Shown: piece after piece, positions 7,085 through 15,240 of the stretch
Position numbering within the stretch: position 1 is the stretch's first letter
Layout of the letters: every line of letters begins with the position of its first letter
Notes under the pieces: generated by a model
The model's database searches: none
Seen by the model: only the letters and a program-made list of their open reading frames with translations
Told to the model about the DNA's origin: nothing
Virus record (IMG/VR): IMGVR_UViG_3300017989_000404
Location: 1 to 26,211 of that record
Source of the DNA: a virus
Length of the DNA stretch: 26,211 nucleotides
Direction: 5' to 3' (one strand)
Position numbers and translations under genes: made by a program

Positions 7085-8179
7085 TTACCTCCCCGTCAAC
7101 CATGATTGTATGCCACCGCCTAAACCTCCAGCAGCACCGATATACGGAAGAGCCTGACCAAGCAAGCCCCACCCTAAACCTTGCTGTTGGCTTTCAAGTT
7201 CAGCAGCCTGTAAACCAGAAGACAAACCAACACCGGCAAGATTTTGAGCAAGTGACTGCTGCACGTTTGCCAGATTTGTACCTAGACCAAGCTGAGCCTG
7301 CCCTACTCGTGTACCCATTCCACTGTACATGTCAGCAAGTGTTGCACCGCGAGCTAAACCGGCCTGCTGCGCTCCTGCACCCAACTGTCCATATGTTCCT
7401 AAAGCCTGCTGCCCAAGTCCAAGCCTTACATTTGCAAGCCCCTGTCCCTGTCCTGTGTATATGTTGGCTAAGTTTGCACCTAACCCCTGCTGCATTCCAG
7501 CCAAGTTCTGTCTTGCACCTAGCCCAGTCTGATAACCGGCAAGCTGTGTCTGATAGACAGCCTGCTGTTGGCTTAGGTAGTCCTTTCTGAACTGTGAATC
7601 ATAAGCTGCAAGCTCTCTGTTTATGAACTGCTGTAACCCGGCTGTATCTTCAATTCCTATTCGTGCTGCTTCGTTGGTAGCCCGTTTGATTATCTCATCT
7701 CTGCCGTACTGATAGTTAGGATCACTCCTGTATGCTTCAGGATCGAATGCAAATTCAGGAGCCTCTTCCTGCATATAACGCTCTAAGCCTGCTGTTGATT
7801 CCTGATAAGAAGTTCTTAACGCATCTGCTGCCGCCTTTGCACCACCTGTTAAGGCTTCTGTTGCTTTTGCGGCTTCCTGTCTTGCTGCATCAAGGCCGGC
7901 TTTGTAAAAAGCTTCTGACTGGTTCATACCGCTCTGCACGTTTTGGTTGTACAACTGCTCTGCCTTCTGTGTATAATCACGCATGGACTGCATGGCTGTT
8001 TCTGTATAGTCTCTCAAATACTGGAACACATCCTCTGTCATCGACTCCAGAAGATCGTTTGCAGCGGCTGCAGTGTCTTTCACATCACCACCGCCTGGGT
8101 CCATGCCAAACCAGTTATCCATAACCCAACCAAGAAACATGGGGTTATATTTTGACTCTTCCTGCAAAATTGAAAACAT
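7085..8179 (-). CDS. Ala/Gln/Gly-rich ejection-type protein, 364 aa
   Basis: The N-terminal half is helical and rich in Ala, Gln and Tyr, with a short marker region EEAPEFAFDPEAYRSDPNY around residues 138-157. From about residue 205 to 340 the sequence is built of imperfect 10-12-residue repeats around GLGxxLA (TGLGARQNLAG, GLGANLANIY, LGLGTNLANVQ), giving a long low-complexity Gly/Leu/Ala/Gln helix or fibre. The end is Gly-rich and hydrophobic (GLLGQALPYIGAAGGLGGG). This fits phage proteins packed in the head that pass the envelope during ejection. GAGGAGG lies four bases before ATG 8179. The role is inferred from composition and position. Confidence 0.65.
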   Translation of the reverse strand: MFSILQEESKYNPMFLGWVMDNWFGMDPGGGDVKDTAAAANDLLESMTEDVFQYLRDYTETAMQSMRDYTQKAEQLYNQNVQSGMNQSEAFYKAGLDAARQEAAKATEALTGGAKAAADALRTSYQESTAGLERYMQEEAPEFAFDPEAYRSDPNYQYGRDEIIKRATNEAARIGIEDTAGLQQFINRELAAYDSQFRKDYLSQQQAVYQTQLAGYQTGLGARQNLAGMQQGLGANLANIYTGQGQGLANVRLGLGQQALGTYGQLGAGAQQAGLARGATLADMYSGMGTRVGQAQLGLGTNLANVQQSLAQNLAGVGLSSGLQAAELESQQQGLGWGLLGQALPYIGAAGGLGGGIQSWLTGR

Positions 8180-8188
8180 ACAGCCTCC

Positions 8189-8518
8189 TCAGTATAGCAA
8201 TATATTTATATACACATCAGTCCAGACGGAACCGGAATTGTTAACAATTGTCGTTGTTTCGTCATCTGTAAGCTGAACGGTAAGCCCAGATGTTACAAGT
8301 TCTCTGTTTGTTCCCTCGTACACCTGCACTATCCTGCGATACCGGGCGTTCTTGGAATGTGAAAAAGCATAAGACCCACCGTTGGCTAAAGTCGCAAGTG
8401 CTGTGTCGTCCTCAAAGTTTTTCTGCTCAATAGAACAGGCTTCTCTAATAATGGCCCTAAGTACATAGCGCAATTCGTGTGCTAATGTCGTAGGTAATGT
8501 TATGTTACTGTGCAGCAT
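8189..8518 (-). CDS. Hypothetical structural protein, 109 aa
   Basis: The start is ATG 8518, five bases after AGGAG, and the gene begins directly after the tail hub gene. The first 40 residues are helical (LPTTLAHELRYVLRAIIREAC). The rest is polar and beta-rich, ending in hydrophobic strands (VWTDVYINILLY). No known domain is recognised. Its place between the gp10-like hub and the ejection proteins suggests a small virion or assembly protein. Confidence 0.6.
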   Translation of the reverse strand: MLHSNITLPTTLAHELRYVLRAIIREACSIEQKNFEDDTALATLANGGSYAFSHSKNARYRRIVQVYEGTNRELVTSGLTVQLTDDETTTIVNNSGSVWTDVYINILLY

Positions 8519-8519
8519 T

Positions 8520-9959
8520 TTAACTCCTGTTCAACACTTCTATGTCTTCAGTGCCGTTAAATAAAGCAAACCGACTGTTATGCGTGTGTACTATTTCATA
8601 CTGCCTGGAAGTGTATACACCCATCCTGCGCAGTGTAGTGTAAAAATCATACTCACCAGTCTTTCCAAGCCCTAGTATCAGTTCATTTCCCCAAGCATTG
8701 TTGTTGTCTCTCCAACGTATGCTGAATTTATTTTCCGCTGTATAAGAGCCGTACCCTTTTTGAATACGGAACTTGATCCAGTTTGACTTCTTGCGTAGCT
8801 GTGTGCCGTGTGTAACGTGCCCTGTCTGCCTGACTGTTCGGATCGTATCACCCCAGTCCTGAAATGTATCCAGCGACATATTGCCCACCAGACCGTTATT
8901 TCTGCCGCCTACAAGGTGTTTATTCCAGGGGCTGACATAATCATAAGTCTGCCCAAGAAAACGCTCGTGAGAGGCTGTAGACTTATTCCAGTAAGACCAT
9001 TCGTGCCATTCATTCCTTGATACATCATATACCAGCGTTCTGTCTGCTGTAGGAAACTGTGTAACGTAAAAGATGTGCCCTGCGATCCTGTATATATCAG
9101 ACATTGCATTGCTGATATCGCTGAATCCTTGTACTACCCTGTCGTAAGGAGTGGACAAAGGTTCAGGCAAACCAACACCAGGCCAGCGCACACAGCGTCT
9201 GTCTTCATCCCAGTAATACCAGAACCCTTCAGCAAACTGTACGGTATCAGCAGCAATACACCCTTTCTTAATTGCACTGCCAATATCCCTCTGAAAGTTA
9301 AAGAACAAAGAGCCGGTATCCTGCCATGTTTCAATTGTATGTGTCCCAAAAGCAAGCAACAGTCCTCTAAATTCTACTACTTTCGTAGCGTCATCAGGGT
9401 TTACATTTGCGACAAAGCTGTCAGTTGCACCGTTGAACACATCGGAATTGGCATCTGTGTAATATATCCTGTCGTCACCGTATCTTGTCACAACCAAACG
9501 CTTGTTGATTGTCGCAATGGAAGTTGCCTGAAAGTCTACAACACCCGATACACTCAACTGACTAACGGTCCATGTCCCATCTATTTTGATAATGTGCTGC
9601 CCGTTTACCATGTAAATGTTATCGCCACGTTCAACAAAAGAAACGCGCTGTCCTACCAGCATTTTACTTGTTGCTCTTGTTGTAACATTACCGGCACTGT
9701 CAACCGAGTATATATTGCCGTTGCATACCACAACTTCTTCATCCTGAGTGCCCCAATAGAACAAGCCGTCTATCGAATTACTGCTGTTGGAAGTATCAGC
9801 AAACGATTCTATTCCAGGACGTTTAACTGTCGCTGGTTGCCCTTCCTGCGGGAGTTCGGTTACATAGCCGTCTATCAGAAGCGCAGACAGTTCAGACAGT
9901 CCCTCTTCAGGGATGTTCTGATATACAGGTGTGTTAAAAGGTACCGGGCGTTCAGCCAT
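8520..9959 (-). CDS. P22 gp10-like packaged-DNA stabilisation / tail hub protein, 479 aa
   Basis: The sequence fits the Phage_stabilise (P22 gp10) family. It has an N-terminal stretch with KRPGIESFADT (residues about 46-56), repeated beta-blade motifs (DGLFYWGTQDEEVVVCNGNIY, MYMVNGQHI-type strands, RYGDDRIYYTDANSDVFNG), and a long beta-rich body. The length is close to P22 gp10 (about 470 aa). In P22, gp10 binds gp4 below the portal and plugs the filled head; the same role is expected here with the gp4-like product at 15237-16091. GGAGG precedes ATG 9959 by six bases, and the gene abuts the preceding fibre gene. Confidence 0.85.
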   Translation of the reverse strand: MAERPVPFNTPVYQNIPEEGLSELSALLIDGYVTELPQEGQPATVKRPGIESFADTSNSSNSIDGLFYWGTQDEEVVVCNGNIYSVDSAGNVTTRATSKMLVGQRVSFVERGDNIYMVNGQHIIKIDGTWTVSQLSVSGVVDFQATSIATINKRLVVTRYGDDRIYYTDANSDVFNGATDSFVANVNPDDATKVVEFRGLLLAFGTHTIETWQDTGSLFFNFQRDIGSAIKKGCIAADTVQFAEGFWYYWDEDRRCVRWPGVGLPEPLSTPYDRVVQGFSDISNAMSDIYRIAGHIFYVTQFPTADRTLVYDVSRNEWHEWSYWNKSTASHERFLGQTYDYVSPWNKHLVGGRNNGLVGNMSLDTFQDWGDTIRTVRQTGHVTHGTQLRKKSNWIKFRIQKGYGSYTAENKFSIRWRDNNNAWGNELILGLGKTGEYDFYTTLRRMGVYTSRQYEIVHTHNSRFALFNGTEDIEVLNRS

Positions 9960-10085
9960 TACCAGCCTCCAACCTCAAGGGTCGCTCTACCCCAAGAGTT
10001 AGCACCCACACAAACGTAGATGTAATTTGTATCCCATGCTATGCTGCCCTGATCTCCTGTATCGCCAGTGCTGGACGGTGTTTTG
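9959..10085 (-). repeat. C-terminal module shared with the 355-aa protein (copy 1)
   Basis: The last roughly 40 residues (GDQGSIAWDTNYIYVC, NSWGRATLEVG) align with the end of the 355-aa protein (GDTGEVAWDSTFVYVY, NGWGRATLEVG). Spacing is the same and WGRATLEVG is identical. The similarity is clear in protein but weak in DNA, so the duplication is old or the module was acquired separately. Confidence 0.75.
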
Positions 10086-11554
10086 GAACTGCGTATACGA
10101 ATGTAATCATCGTTAACATCAAGTGCGCAAGTAGGATCGTTCCCTGTGCCACCGCGTAAAAGTAGACCGCCAAAGCCGCTATCAATTGTTGGGTCAAATT
10201 CGAATGCGTGGTTGAGTATATTTCCGTCAATATAAAAATGTCTTGTCCCGTTATCAGTGTTAAATGTATATGCTGATCCAAGCCATGTGATATCAGTTGA
10301 ATCAATTGTTACTTGATCGTTGCCTGCATCAACCTTAAAGCAGTTCGCCATTGTATCCCCTTCAACTCTGAAGTCAACATTGTCGCTGCCGTTGTTAATA
10401 ACAATTTCAATGCTGTCTGCGTGAAATGCGCTTATGTTACCGTTATCAATCACTATATCAAAGCCAGAAGATGAACTGGAAACAACCTGTGTATATATTC
10501 TGTCTGTAGCATCACCCATTGTGATTGACGAACCGATTCCCCCAAGCATATAAATTTGTGAATAAAGATTATCTTCTATAAGAACAGCACCATCTGAAAT
10601 GTGTATAGGGTCTGCCCCTGAATCACCTGTTTTAACATGAAGCAGCACATCAGCTTCAGGTGTATCTGTGTTCAAGCCGATGCTGTTTGCGCTTGCATCA
10701 ATAAAGAACATGGCAGAGTTGCTGTCGGATTCGCACCTTAAATCTTTATCTGCTCCTGATTCGTTGAATACAAACGCGCCTCCGTCAATATCCACATTGC
10801 CAGCTATAGACAGTGTAGAATCAAGAGTAACAGCACCTGTAATTCCAACCGTTGACTGAAACTGCGCAGCACCAGCACAAGACAATGTTGTGGATAAGGT
10901 CAATGCATGTGTGAAAGTAGCAGCCCCGCCGTCAGCAATATAAAGGCCATTATTACCATCATCGTATAAGCGAACACCATCACCATCACGAGCCCTAAAC
11001 TCATCGGCTTTGACTTCTTTGCCGTCTGCAAAAATAACATTACCATCTCCCTGAAAGATCATTTCTTTAAGCGCATCTGTTGTATTCGTAATACTGAATC
11101 CATTATCAGCAGTAGATATTTCCAATCTGTAATCATCTGTGCTTGCGCTGTTAAGCTTTAATCCGCCGCCTGCTGCATTTGTTGGAGATAAGGTGAGTAC
11201 ATCCTGATTGTTGCTTGTGTAATCGTCTGCAGGACCAACCCTGAACCCGCCAAGGAATGTTTCAAGAGTTACGCCGTCATTATCTTTCATCACTACATCG
11301 TAATAACCAGGCCGTGCGTATATTTCAGCACGACCGTAAGCATTAGTTGTGTAAGGATTACTCACGGGATTGGACTCGTCTTTGTCGTCATACAAAGTAG
11401 ACAATGTGGTTGTGCCGTGATCGTAAACTGTAACCTCACCGCTGATAAGCTGGTCGCCTGAATTATCATCAAAGCCTATCCACAAAGGGAACTGATAAGC
11501 GGTAGCTGAAGCAGCCACCGCTATAAACAACATCAGGATTGTTAGTATTTTCAT
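9959..11554 (-). CDS. Modular fibre-like protein with Sec signal peptide, 531 aa
   Basis: The chosen start ATG 11554 overlaps the previous stop by one base (TAATG) and puts a clean signal peptide at the N-terminus: MKILTILMLFIAVAASATA, with an AxA-type site after A19. A longer reading from 11587 would bury it inside the protein and has no better ribosome site. Residues about 30-100 form a fibre-type domain (GEVTVYDHGTTTLSTLY, SNPYTTNAYGRAEIY, GYYDVVMKD). The middle is beta-solenoid-like, with RDGDGVRLYDDGNNGLY. The end GSIAWDTNYIYVC then NSWGRATLEVG is nearly shared with the neighbouring 355-aa protein. This looks like a tail fibre or adhesin; why it should be exported is unclear. Confidence 0.75.
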   Translation of the reverse strand: MKILTILMLFIAVAASATAYQFPLWIGFDDNSGDQLISGEVTVYDHGTTTLSTLYDDKDESNPVSNPYTTNAYGRAEIYARPGYYDVVMKDNDGVTLETFLGGFRVGPADDYTSNNQDVLTLSPTNAAGGGLKLNSASTDDYRLEISTADNGFSITNTTDALKEMIFQGDGNVIFADGKEVKADEFRARDGDGVRLYDDGNNGLYIADGGAATFTHALTLSTTLSCAGAAQFQSTVGITGAVTLDSTLSIAGNVDIDGGAFVFNESGADKDLRCESDSNSAMFFIDASANSIGLNTDTPEADVLLHVKTGDSGADPIHISDGAVLIEDNLYSQIYMLGGIGSSITMGDATDRIYTQVVSSSSSGFDIVIDNGNISAFHADSIEIVINNGSDNVDFRVEGDTMANCFKVDAGNDQVTIDSTDITWLGSAYTFNTDNGTRHFYIDGNILNHAFEFDPTIDSGFGGLLLRGGTGNDPTCALDVNDDYIRIRSSKTPSSTGDTGDQGSIAWDTNYIYVCVGANSWGRATLEVGGW

Positions 11555-11680
11555 TAGTACCCCACTTCCAAAGTAGCTCGGCCCCATCCGTTAGCAACAC
11601 CTGTATAGACATAGACAAAAGTAGAATCCCACGCAACTTCTCCTGTATCTCCAGGATCAGCAGAAGCAGGTGATTGCGTC
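11554..11680 (-). repeat. C-terminal module shared with the 531-aa protein (copy 2)
   Basis: This is the partner of the module at 9959-10085: the protein ends SADPGDTGEVAWDSTFVYVY, then TGVANGWGRATLEVGY. A common C-terminal tip on two different stalks suggests a shared binding or trimer-capping function. Confidence 0.75.
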
Positions 11681-12621
11681 TGTACAATCTGCACTGAATC
11701 GCTGTTTACTGACAACAACTGTACAGGCTGTGTTGTTCCAATGCCTACTTGTCCAGTATCCAATATTCTCAACCTGTATGCCGCTTCATCCTGATCATAT
11801 ATACCGAAAGCATCTTCATCATTAATGAACTGAGTGCCACCTTCCGTATTTTCCAGCCACAAAGAAGCGAGATTTCCATCGGTAGCAGTTATCTTTATCC
11901 TTTGTGACACGCCGCTGCCGCTCACCTCAAGCGGCTGTGAAGGGGAATTAGTACCTATTCCGACTTGTCCATTATCCAGAATTCTCAACCTGTAAGCAGA
12001 TTGATCCTGATCATATATACCAAAAGCATTTTCATCATTAATGAACTGAGTGCCGCCTTCCGTATTTTCCAGCCATAATGATGCAAGATTGCCGTCAGTC
12101 GATGTTATTTTGATCCTTTGTGACACACCGCTACCGCTTACCTCAAGTGGCTGTGAAGGGGCATTAGTACCTATACCAACCTGGCCTCCATCCTCAATGA
12201 ATACACCGAGATTGTCTCCGTCATCAATCAAAGAAAGGCCGCTTGCATCCATGGCTTTAACTGCTTTGAGTTCTAACGTGTCGCTCGATACAACGGATAT
12301 GCCGACCCATATATTATCCTGAGTGAATATAGTTACAGCATCACTGTCTTTAATGACAATCTTAATCCAGCCTGAAGCGGTGTATAAAGAGCCTCTACCT
12401 ATAGAATCAAGAGTGAAGGGGTTAGACGCAGCCCCTCCACTTTTTGAAGTAAAGCAATCTCTAAGATCGGTTGTTCCAGCGTTATATACAGTGACCGTAC
12501 CGTCAGCGTTAAGTAATCCGTCTGTGCTAGCAATCCCATATATCACACCGTCAATCTGGTAGTAATTAGTTGCACACAAAGGCAGGCACAACACTATTAA
12601 GCATAGCAACAGCTTGCGCAT
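11554..12621 (-). CDS. Modular fibre-like protein with signal sequence, 355 aa
   Basis: ATG 12621 follows AAGGAGG by four bases. The protein starts with a short hydrophobic signal (MRKLLLCLIVLCLPLCA), possibly cleaved after A17 or retained as an anchor. The next domain (GTVTVYNAGTTDLRDCF, SNPFTLDSIGRGSLYTASG, KIVIKDSDAVTIF) is homologous to that of the 531-aa neighbour. Two tandem 72-residue modules follow, each with VGIGT-NxPSQPLEVSG, SQRIKIT, SLWLENTEGGTQFIND and YRLRILDNG or DTG. A third VGIGT and the shared C-terminal module WGRATLEVG close the protein. VGIGT repeats are typical of fibre proteins. It is probably a receptor-binding or surface protein made with the 531- and 869-aa proteins. 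Confidence 0.75.
   Translation of the reverse strand: MRKLLLCLIVLCLPLCATNYYQIDGVIYGIASTDGLLNADGTVTVYNAGTTDLRDCFTSKSGGAASNPFTLDSIGRGSLYTASGWIKIVIKDSDAVTIFTQDNIWVGISVVSSDTLELKAVKAMDASGLSLIDDGDNLGVFIEDGGQVGIGTNAPSQPLEVSGSGVSQRIKITSTDGNLASLWLENTEGGTQFINDENAFGIYDQDQSAYRLRILDNGQVGIGTNSPSQPLEVSGSGVSQRIKITATDGNLASLWLENTEGGTQFINDEDAFGIYDQDEAAYRLRILDTGQVGIGTTQPVQLLSVNSDSVQIVQTQSPASADPGDTGEVAWDSTFVYVYTGVANGWGRATLEVGY
11751..11966 (-). repeat. 216-base fibre module, copy A
   Basis: This is one of three copies of a 72-codon unit. It is tandem with copy B at exactly 216 bases period, and the two differ at scattered sites, many of them synonymous. Some stretches match the distant copy C more closely than B, for example the codons for YRLRIL preceded by Glu-Ala-Ala rather than Gln-Ser-Ala. 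Confidence 0.85.
11967..12182 (-). repeat. 216-base fibre module, copy B
   Basis: This is the tandem partner of copy A in the same gene, coding for the same 72-residue module (VGIGTNAPSQPLEVSG through to YRLRILDNG). Confidence 0.85.
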
Positions 12622-12630
12622 TCAGCCTCC

Positions 12631-15240
12631 TTAATCGGTAAGATCGGTTGCTGTTACAACCCCGTTAACGACTTCGATGCGATAATATTTACCGTTGGTT
12701 GTGTCTTTAAGAACCACACCCTTCCAGGCAAAAGGTGTGTCGTCGTCATTTTTTCCCAAATAATATGTGTCATCCGTATGAGGGTAAATATTACCCTCAA
12801 CATCAAGTTTCGCATTCGGGCTTGCTGTGCCTATGCCTACATTCCCGCCTGAAGGATTCAGCGAAAGCGGATAAGATACACCGCCAAACACACTAATGGA
12901 TTGTAACCATCCGCCAAAGGGGCTATTTGGGTTTACACCGAAATCAAGCCCTACGCTGTTGCCAGACTGGGTAAGCCTGAGTAAATTTGTGCTACCATCC
13001 AAAGCAGGAGCACCGGATGTACCATAGATATGACACTCGCAGGACGGGCTGTCACGGTTTAACCCGATATACCCATTATCCAGAATTCTCAACCTGTATG
13101 CCGCTTCATCCTGGTCATATATTCCAAAAACATCTTCATCATTAATGAACTGGGTTCCACCTTCAGTATTTTCCAACCACAAGGAAGCAAGGCTTCCATC
13201 GGTAGCAGTTATTTTTATTCTTTGTGATACGCCGCTGCCACTTACTTCAAGCGGCTGTGAGGGAGTCGCAGTGCCTATACCAACCTGACCGCCATCTTCA
13301 ACGAATATGCCGTTGTCAGCATCGTCAACAAGGTAGAGTCCTGCCCCATCTCTTGCTTGAATTTTATCAGCTTGTATTTTTCTACCATCACCTATATCCC
13401 AGTCACCTGTCAGTGCAACCGTGCCGTCCTTGTTGACGTAATCGTCAGGATCAATGTACGCCTCTAGTGTGGTGTCGCTTTCGAGTTTAGTGTACACTTC
13501 TGTTGAATTGTAGGAATATGCGTCAATAATATCCTGTATTTCGTTCGTGGTTTTTTCTGAATCTTGTGAATCAAGGTTTACCCATCCACTGTTGTAACCC
13601 TGAAAGTTTGATCCGTCCCATCTGATAGTACCATCATTTGTTCCTGCTGAAGTGCCAAGTTTAATAGCCCCGTTGACTTCGAGCTTTTCTGAAGGTGTTG
13701 CGGTACCGATACCTACCCTATTTGTGTTTGCATCACCGAATATCAGGTTCTGGTCAGTATCACCTTCAACCCTGAAGTCTCCCTGTGTGTTTCCATCCTC
13801 GTTGAATACGGCTGTGTCGTTACATATCACATGCTCAGCTTCGACTGTATCAGCAATTTTAACATCACCATTAACCTCAAGTGTTGCAGATGGGGTGGTT
13901 GTACCAATACCTACACTTCCAAATGTTCCTGCACCAGTAGCAGCACCGACATGCAGTGTTGGAACGGTGGAGTTAAAGCCTACATTAAAGCTGTTAGCAG
14001 CACCAGTAAGCCTGTTTGTGTTATCAACACCAATACCGACTATCATGTTACCAGCACCAGTAGCTGTAATCCATTTTCCCAGAGCCATTGTGTTCGCTGT
14101 GTTGGCATTATTGAGTTCACCAATGGAGAAAGCACCCTGACCATAAACCAGGTTACCGTTGCCATGTGAGAATGAATATACTCCATCTGACTCGCAGTTG
14201 TAACCAGACGAGAACGAGTTATCACCAGCTGACTCACAAAACTGCCCAAATGTTGCTGTGTATTCACCGATAGAAGCGTCATCCCATTCTGTTCCAGTGC
14301 ATGTGCCAGCCCTGAAAGCTCCTCTCCTTGGATACCAAAACATTCTGGTTCCAGCACCGGAGTAAGGAATATAGTTTCCCGATCCATAAGTTCCAGATGC
14401 ACCCATAATATCATTGCCTTTAATCATGCCTGTTGTAACTTCCAATGTGCCAGCTACTTCAAGGGATGATCCTGGTGTCTGTGTTCCTATTCCAACATTG
14501 CGATCTTCAACATACACATAAGGGTTAGCTTCAGTCCATGGAACACCAATAAAGCCGCCAGCAGCTTCAACTGTTCCGCTAAAATATGCGCCGTTATCCG
14601 CTGTTACAGTCAATCTATCGTTTTCCCCATCAAGTCCAACTGGATCACCCACTACTATGCCACCCTTTGCTTTAATTGGGCCAGTCACTTCAATGGTTGC
14701 CAGAATTTCTATAGAGCCGCCGTCTTTTGATTCTATAATATTTGTTTCAATTGAGTTCAGAGATACGCTTGATGTACCGCCTGTAATGAAAGATTGCCAG
14801 TCTGTTCCGTCATAGCCGTAAAACTCATCGTCATCAGAGTCGTAATACATCCAACCTTCAGAAGGGCTTGTTGGAGCTCCAGATTGAGGTTCAATCTCAA
14901 TCGTTCCAACTGCAAACGTTTCTATCGTAGATAAAGGCAGTGTGCCGTCAGGACCAACAATAATTTGTCCATAACCATACGTTTCGTTGTAACCACCAAC
15001 AGTACCTGTAGGATGGGAAGCACTCATCGGGATAAAAGCTGTGGATACCGTAGGATCGTGATTAAGTATCAAACCCCCGTCATCATCAAGTGCAAACACC
15101 CGATGTACAGGTGGTGAAGAGGTAACATCGTACCCTCCTATAACACCAGCAGGATGGAATGCATCCAACGGAGGAGCAACTCCGAAAACACCAACAGTAA
15201 ATAATACGGTAAACAACACACACCATTTGCATGATTTCAT
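12631..15240 (-). CDS. Large modular fibre/adhesin-like protein with signal sequence, 869 aa
   Basis: ATG 15240 overlaps the stop of the gp4-like gene (ATGA) and follows GGGAGG by eight bases. The N-terminus is a signal-type segment (MKSCKWCVLFTVLFTVGVFG). Two HPxGxxGGY repeats and a phage-type GWMYYDSDDDEFYGYDG segment follow. Five VGIGT-xxPSxxLEV repeats, plus one decayed copy, are spread along the body. Residues about 313-400 look like a YadA-type beta-roll head, with recurring S/A-x-G steps (GQFCESAGDNSFSSG, YSFSHGNGN). The 72-residue module shared with the 355-aa protein comes next. The C-terminus (GKYYRIEVVNGVVTATDLTD) is like phage fibre tips. No outer-membrane anchor or chaperone peptidase domain is visible. 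It is probably a host-recognition fibre. Confidence 0.78.
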   Translation of the reverse strand: MKSCKWCVLFTVLFTVGVFGVAPPLDAFHPAGVIGGYDVTSSPPVHRVFALDDDGGLILNHDPTVSTAFIPMSASHPTGTVGGYNETYGYGQIIVGPDGTLPLSTIETFAVGTIEIEPQSGAPTSPSEGWMYYDSDDDEFYGYDGTDWQSFITGGTSSVSLNSIETNIIESKDGGSIEILATIEVTGPIKAKGGIVVGDPVGLDGENDRLTVTADNGAYFSGTVEAAGGFIGVPWTEANPYVYVEDRNVGIGTQTPGSSLEVAGTLEVTTGMIKGNDIMGASGTYGSGNYIPYSGAGTRMFWYPRRGAFRAGTCTGTEWDDASIGEYTATFGQFCESAGDNSFSSGYNCESDGVYSFSHGNGNLVYGQGAFSIGELNNANTANTMALGKWITATGAGNMIVGIGVDNTNRLTGAANSFNVGFNSTVPTLHVGAATGAGTFGSVGIGTTTPSATLEVNGDVKIADTVEAEHVICNDTAVFNEDGNTQGDFRVEGDTDQNLIFGDANTNRVGIGTATPSEKLEVNGAIKLGTSAGTNDGTIRWDGSNFQGYNSGWVNLDSQDSEKTTNEIQDIIDAYSYNSTEVYTKLESDTTLEAYIDPDDYVNKDGTVALTGDWDIGDGRKIQADKIQARDGAGLYLVDDADNGIFVEDGGQVGIGTATPSQPLEVSGSGVSQRIKITATDGSLASLWLENTEGGTQFINDEDVFGIYDQDEAAYRLRILDNGYIGLNRDSPSCECHIYGTSGAPALDGSTNLLRLTQSGNSVGLDFGVNPNSPFGGWLQSISVFGGVSYPLSLNPSGGNVGIGTASPNAKLDVEGNIYPHTDDTYYLGKNDDDTPFAWKGVVLKDTTNGKYYRIEVVNGVVTATDLTD
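13071..13286 (-). repeat. 216-base fibre module, copy C (in the 869-aa gene)
   Basis: The same 72-codon module appears near the 3' end of the neighbouring 869-aa gene, with long near-identical DNA stretches to copies A and B. Exchange of modules between adjacent fibre genes by recombination is the simplest explanation. Confidence 0.85.

Noticed and set aside
7075-8124. Plus-strand open frames opposite the 364-aa protein
   Set aside because: They arise from the repeated GLGxxLA codons read in reverse, giving Pro/Leu-rich nonsense; no ribosome sites.
9075-10019. Long open frame on the plus strand, antisense to the gp10-like gene
   Set aside because: It mirrors the gp10-like gene, has no good ribosome site, and its product is Cys/Tyr/Arg-rich without any domain. 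It is a shadow frame.
11751-12182. Tandem repeats as a CRISPR-like or direct-repeat array
   Set aside because: The unit is 216 bases, in frame and coding; it is a protein module.
9959-12621. Diversity-generating retroelement, suggested by two near-identical C-terminal tips in fibre genes
   Set aside because: No reverse transcriptase or template repeat is in the window, and the tips differ by ordinary divergence rather than at adenine sites.
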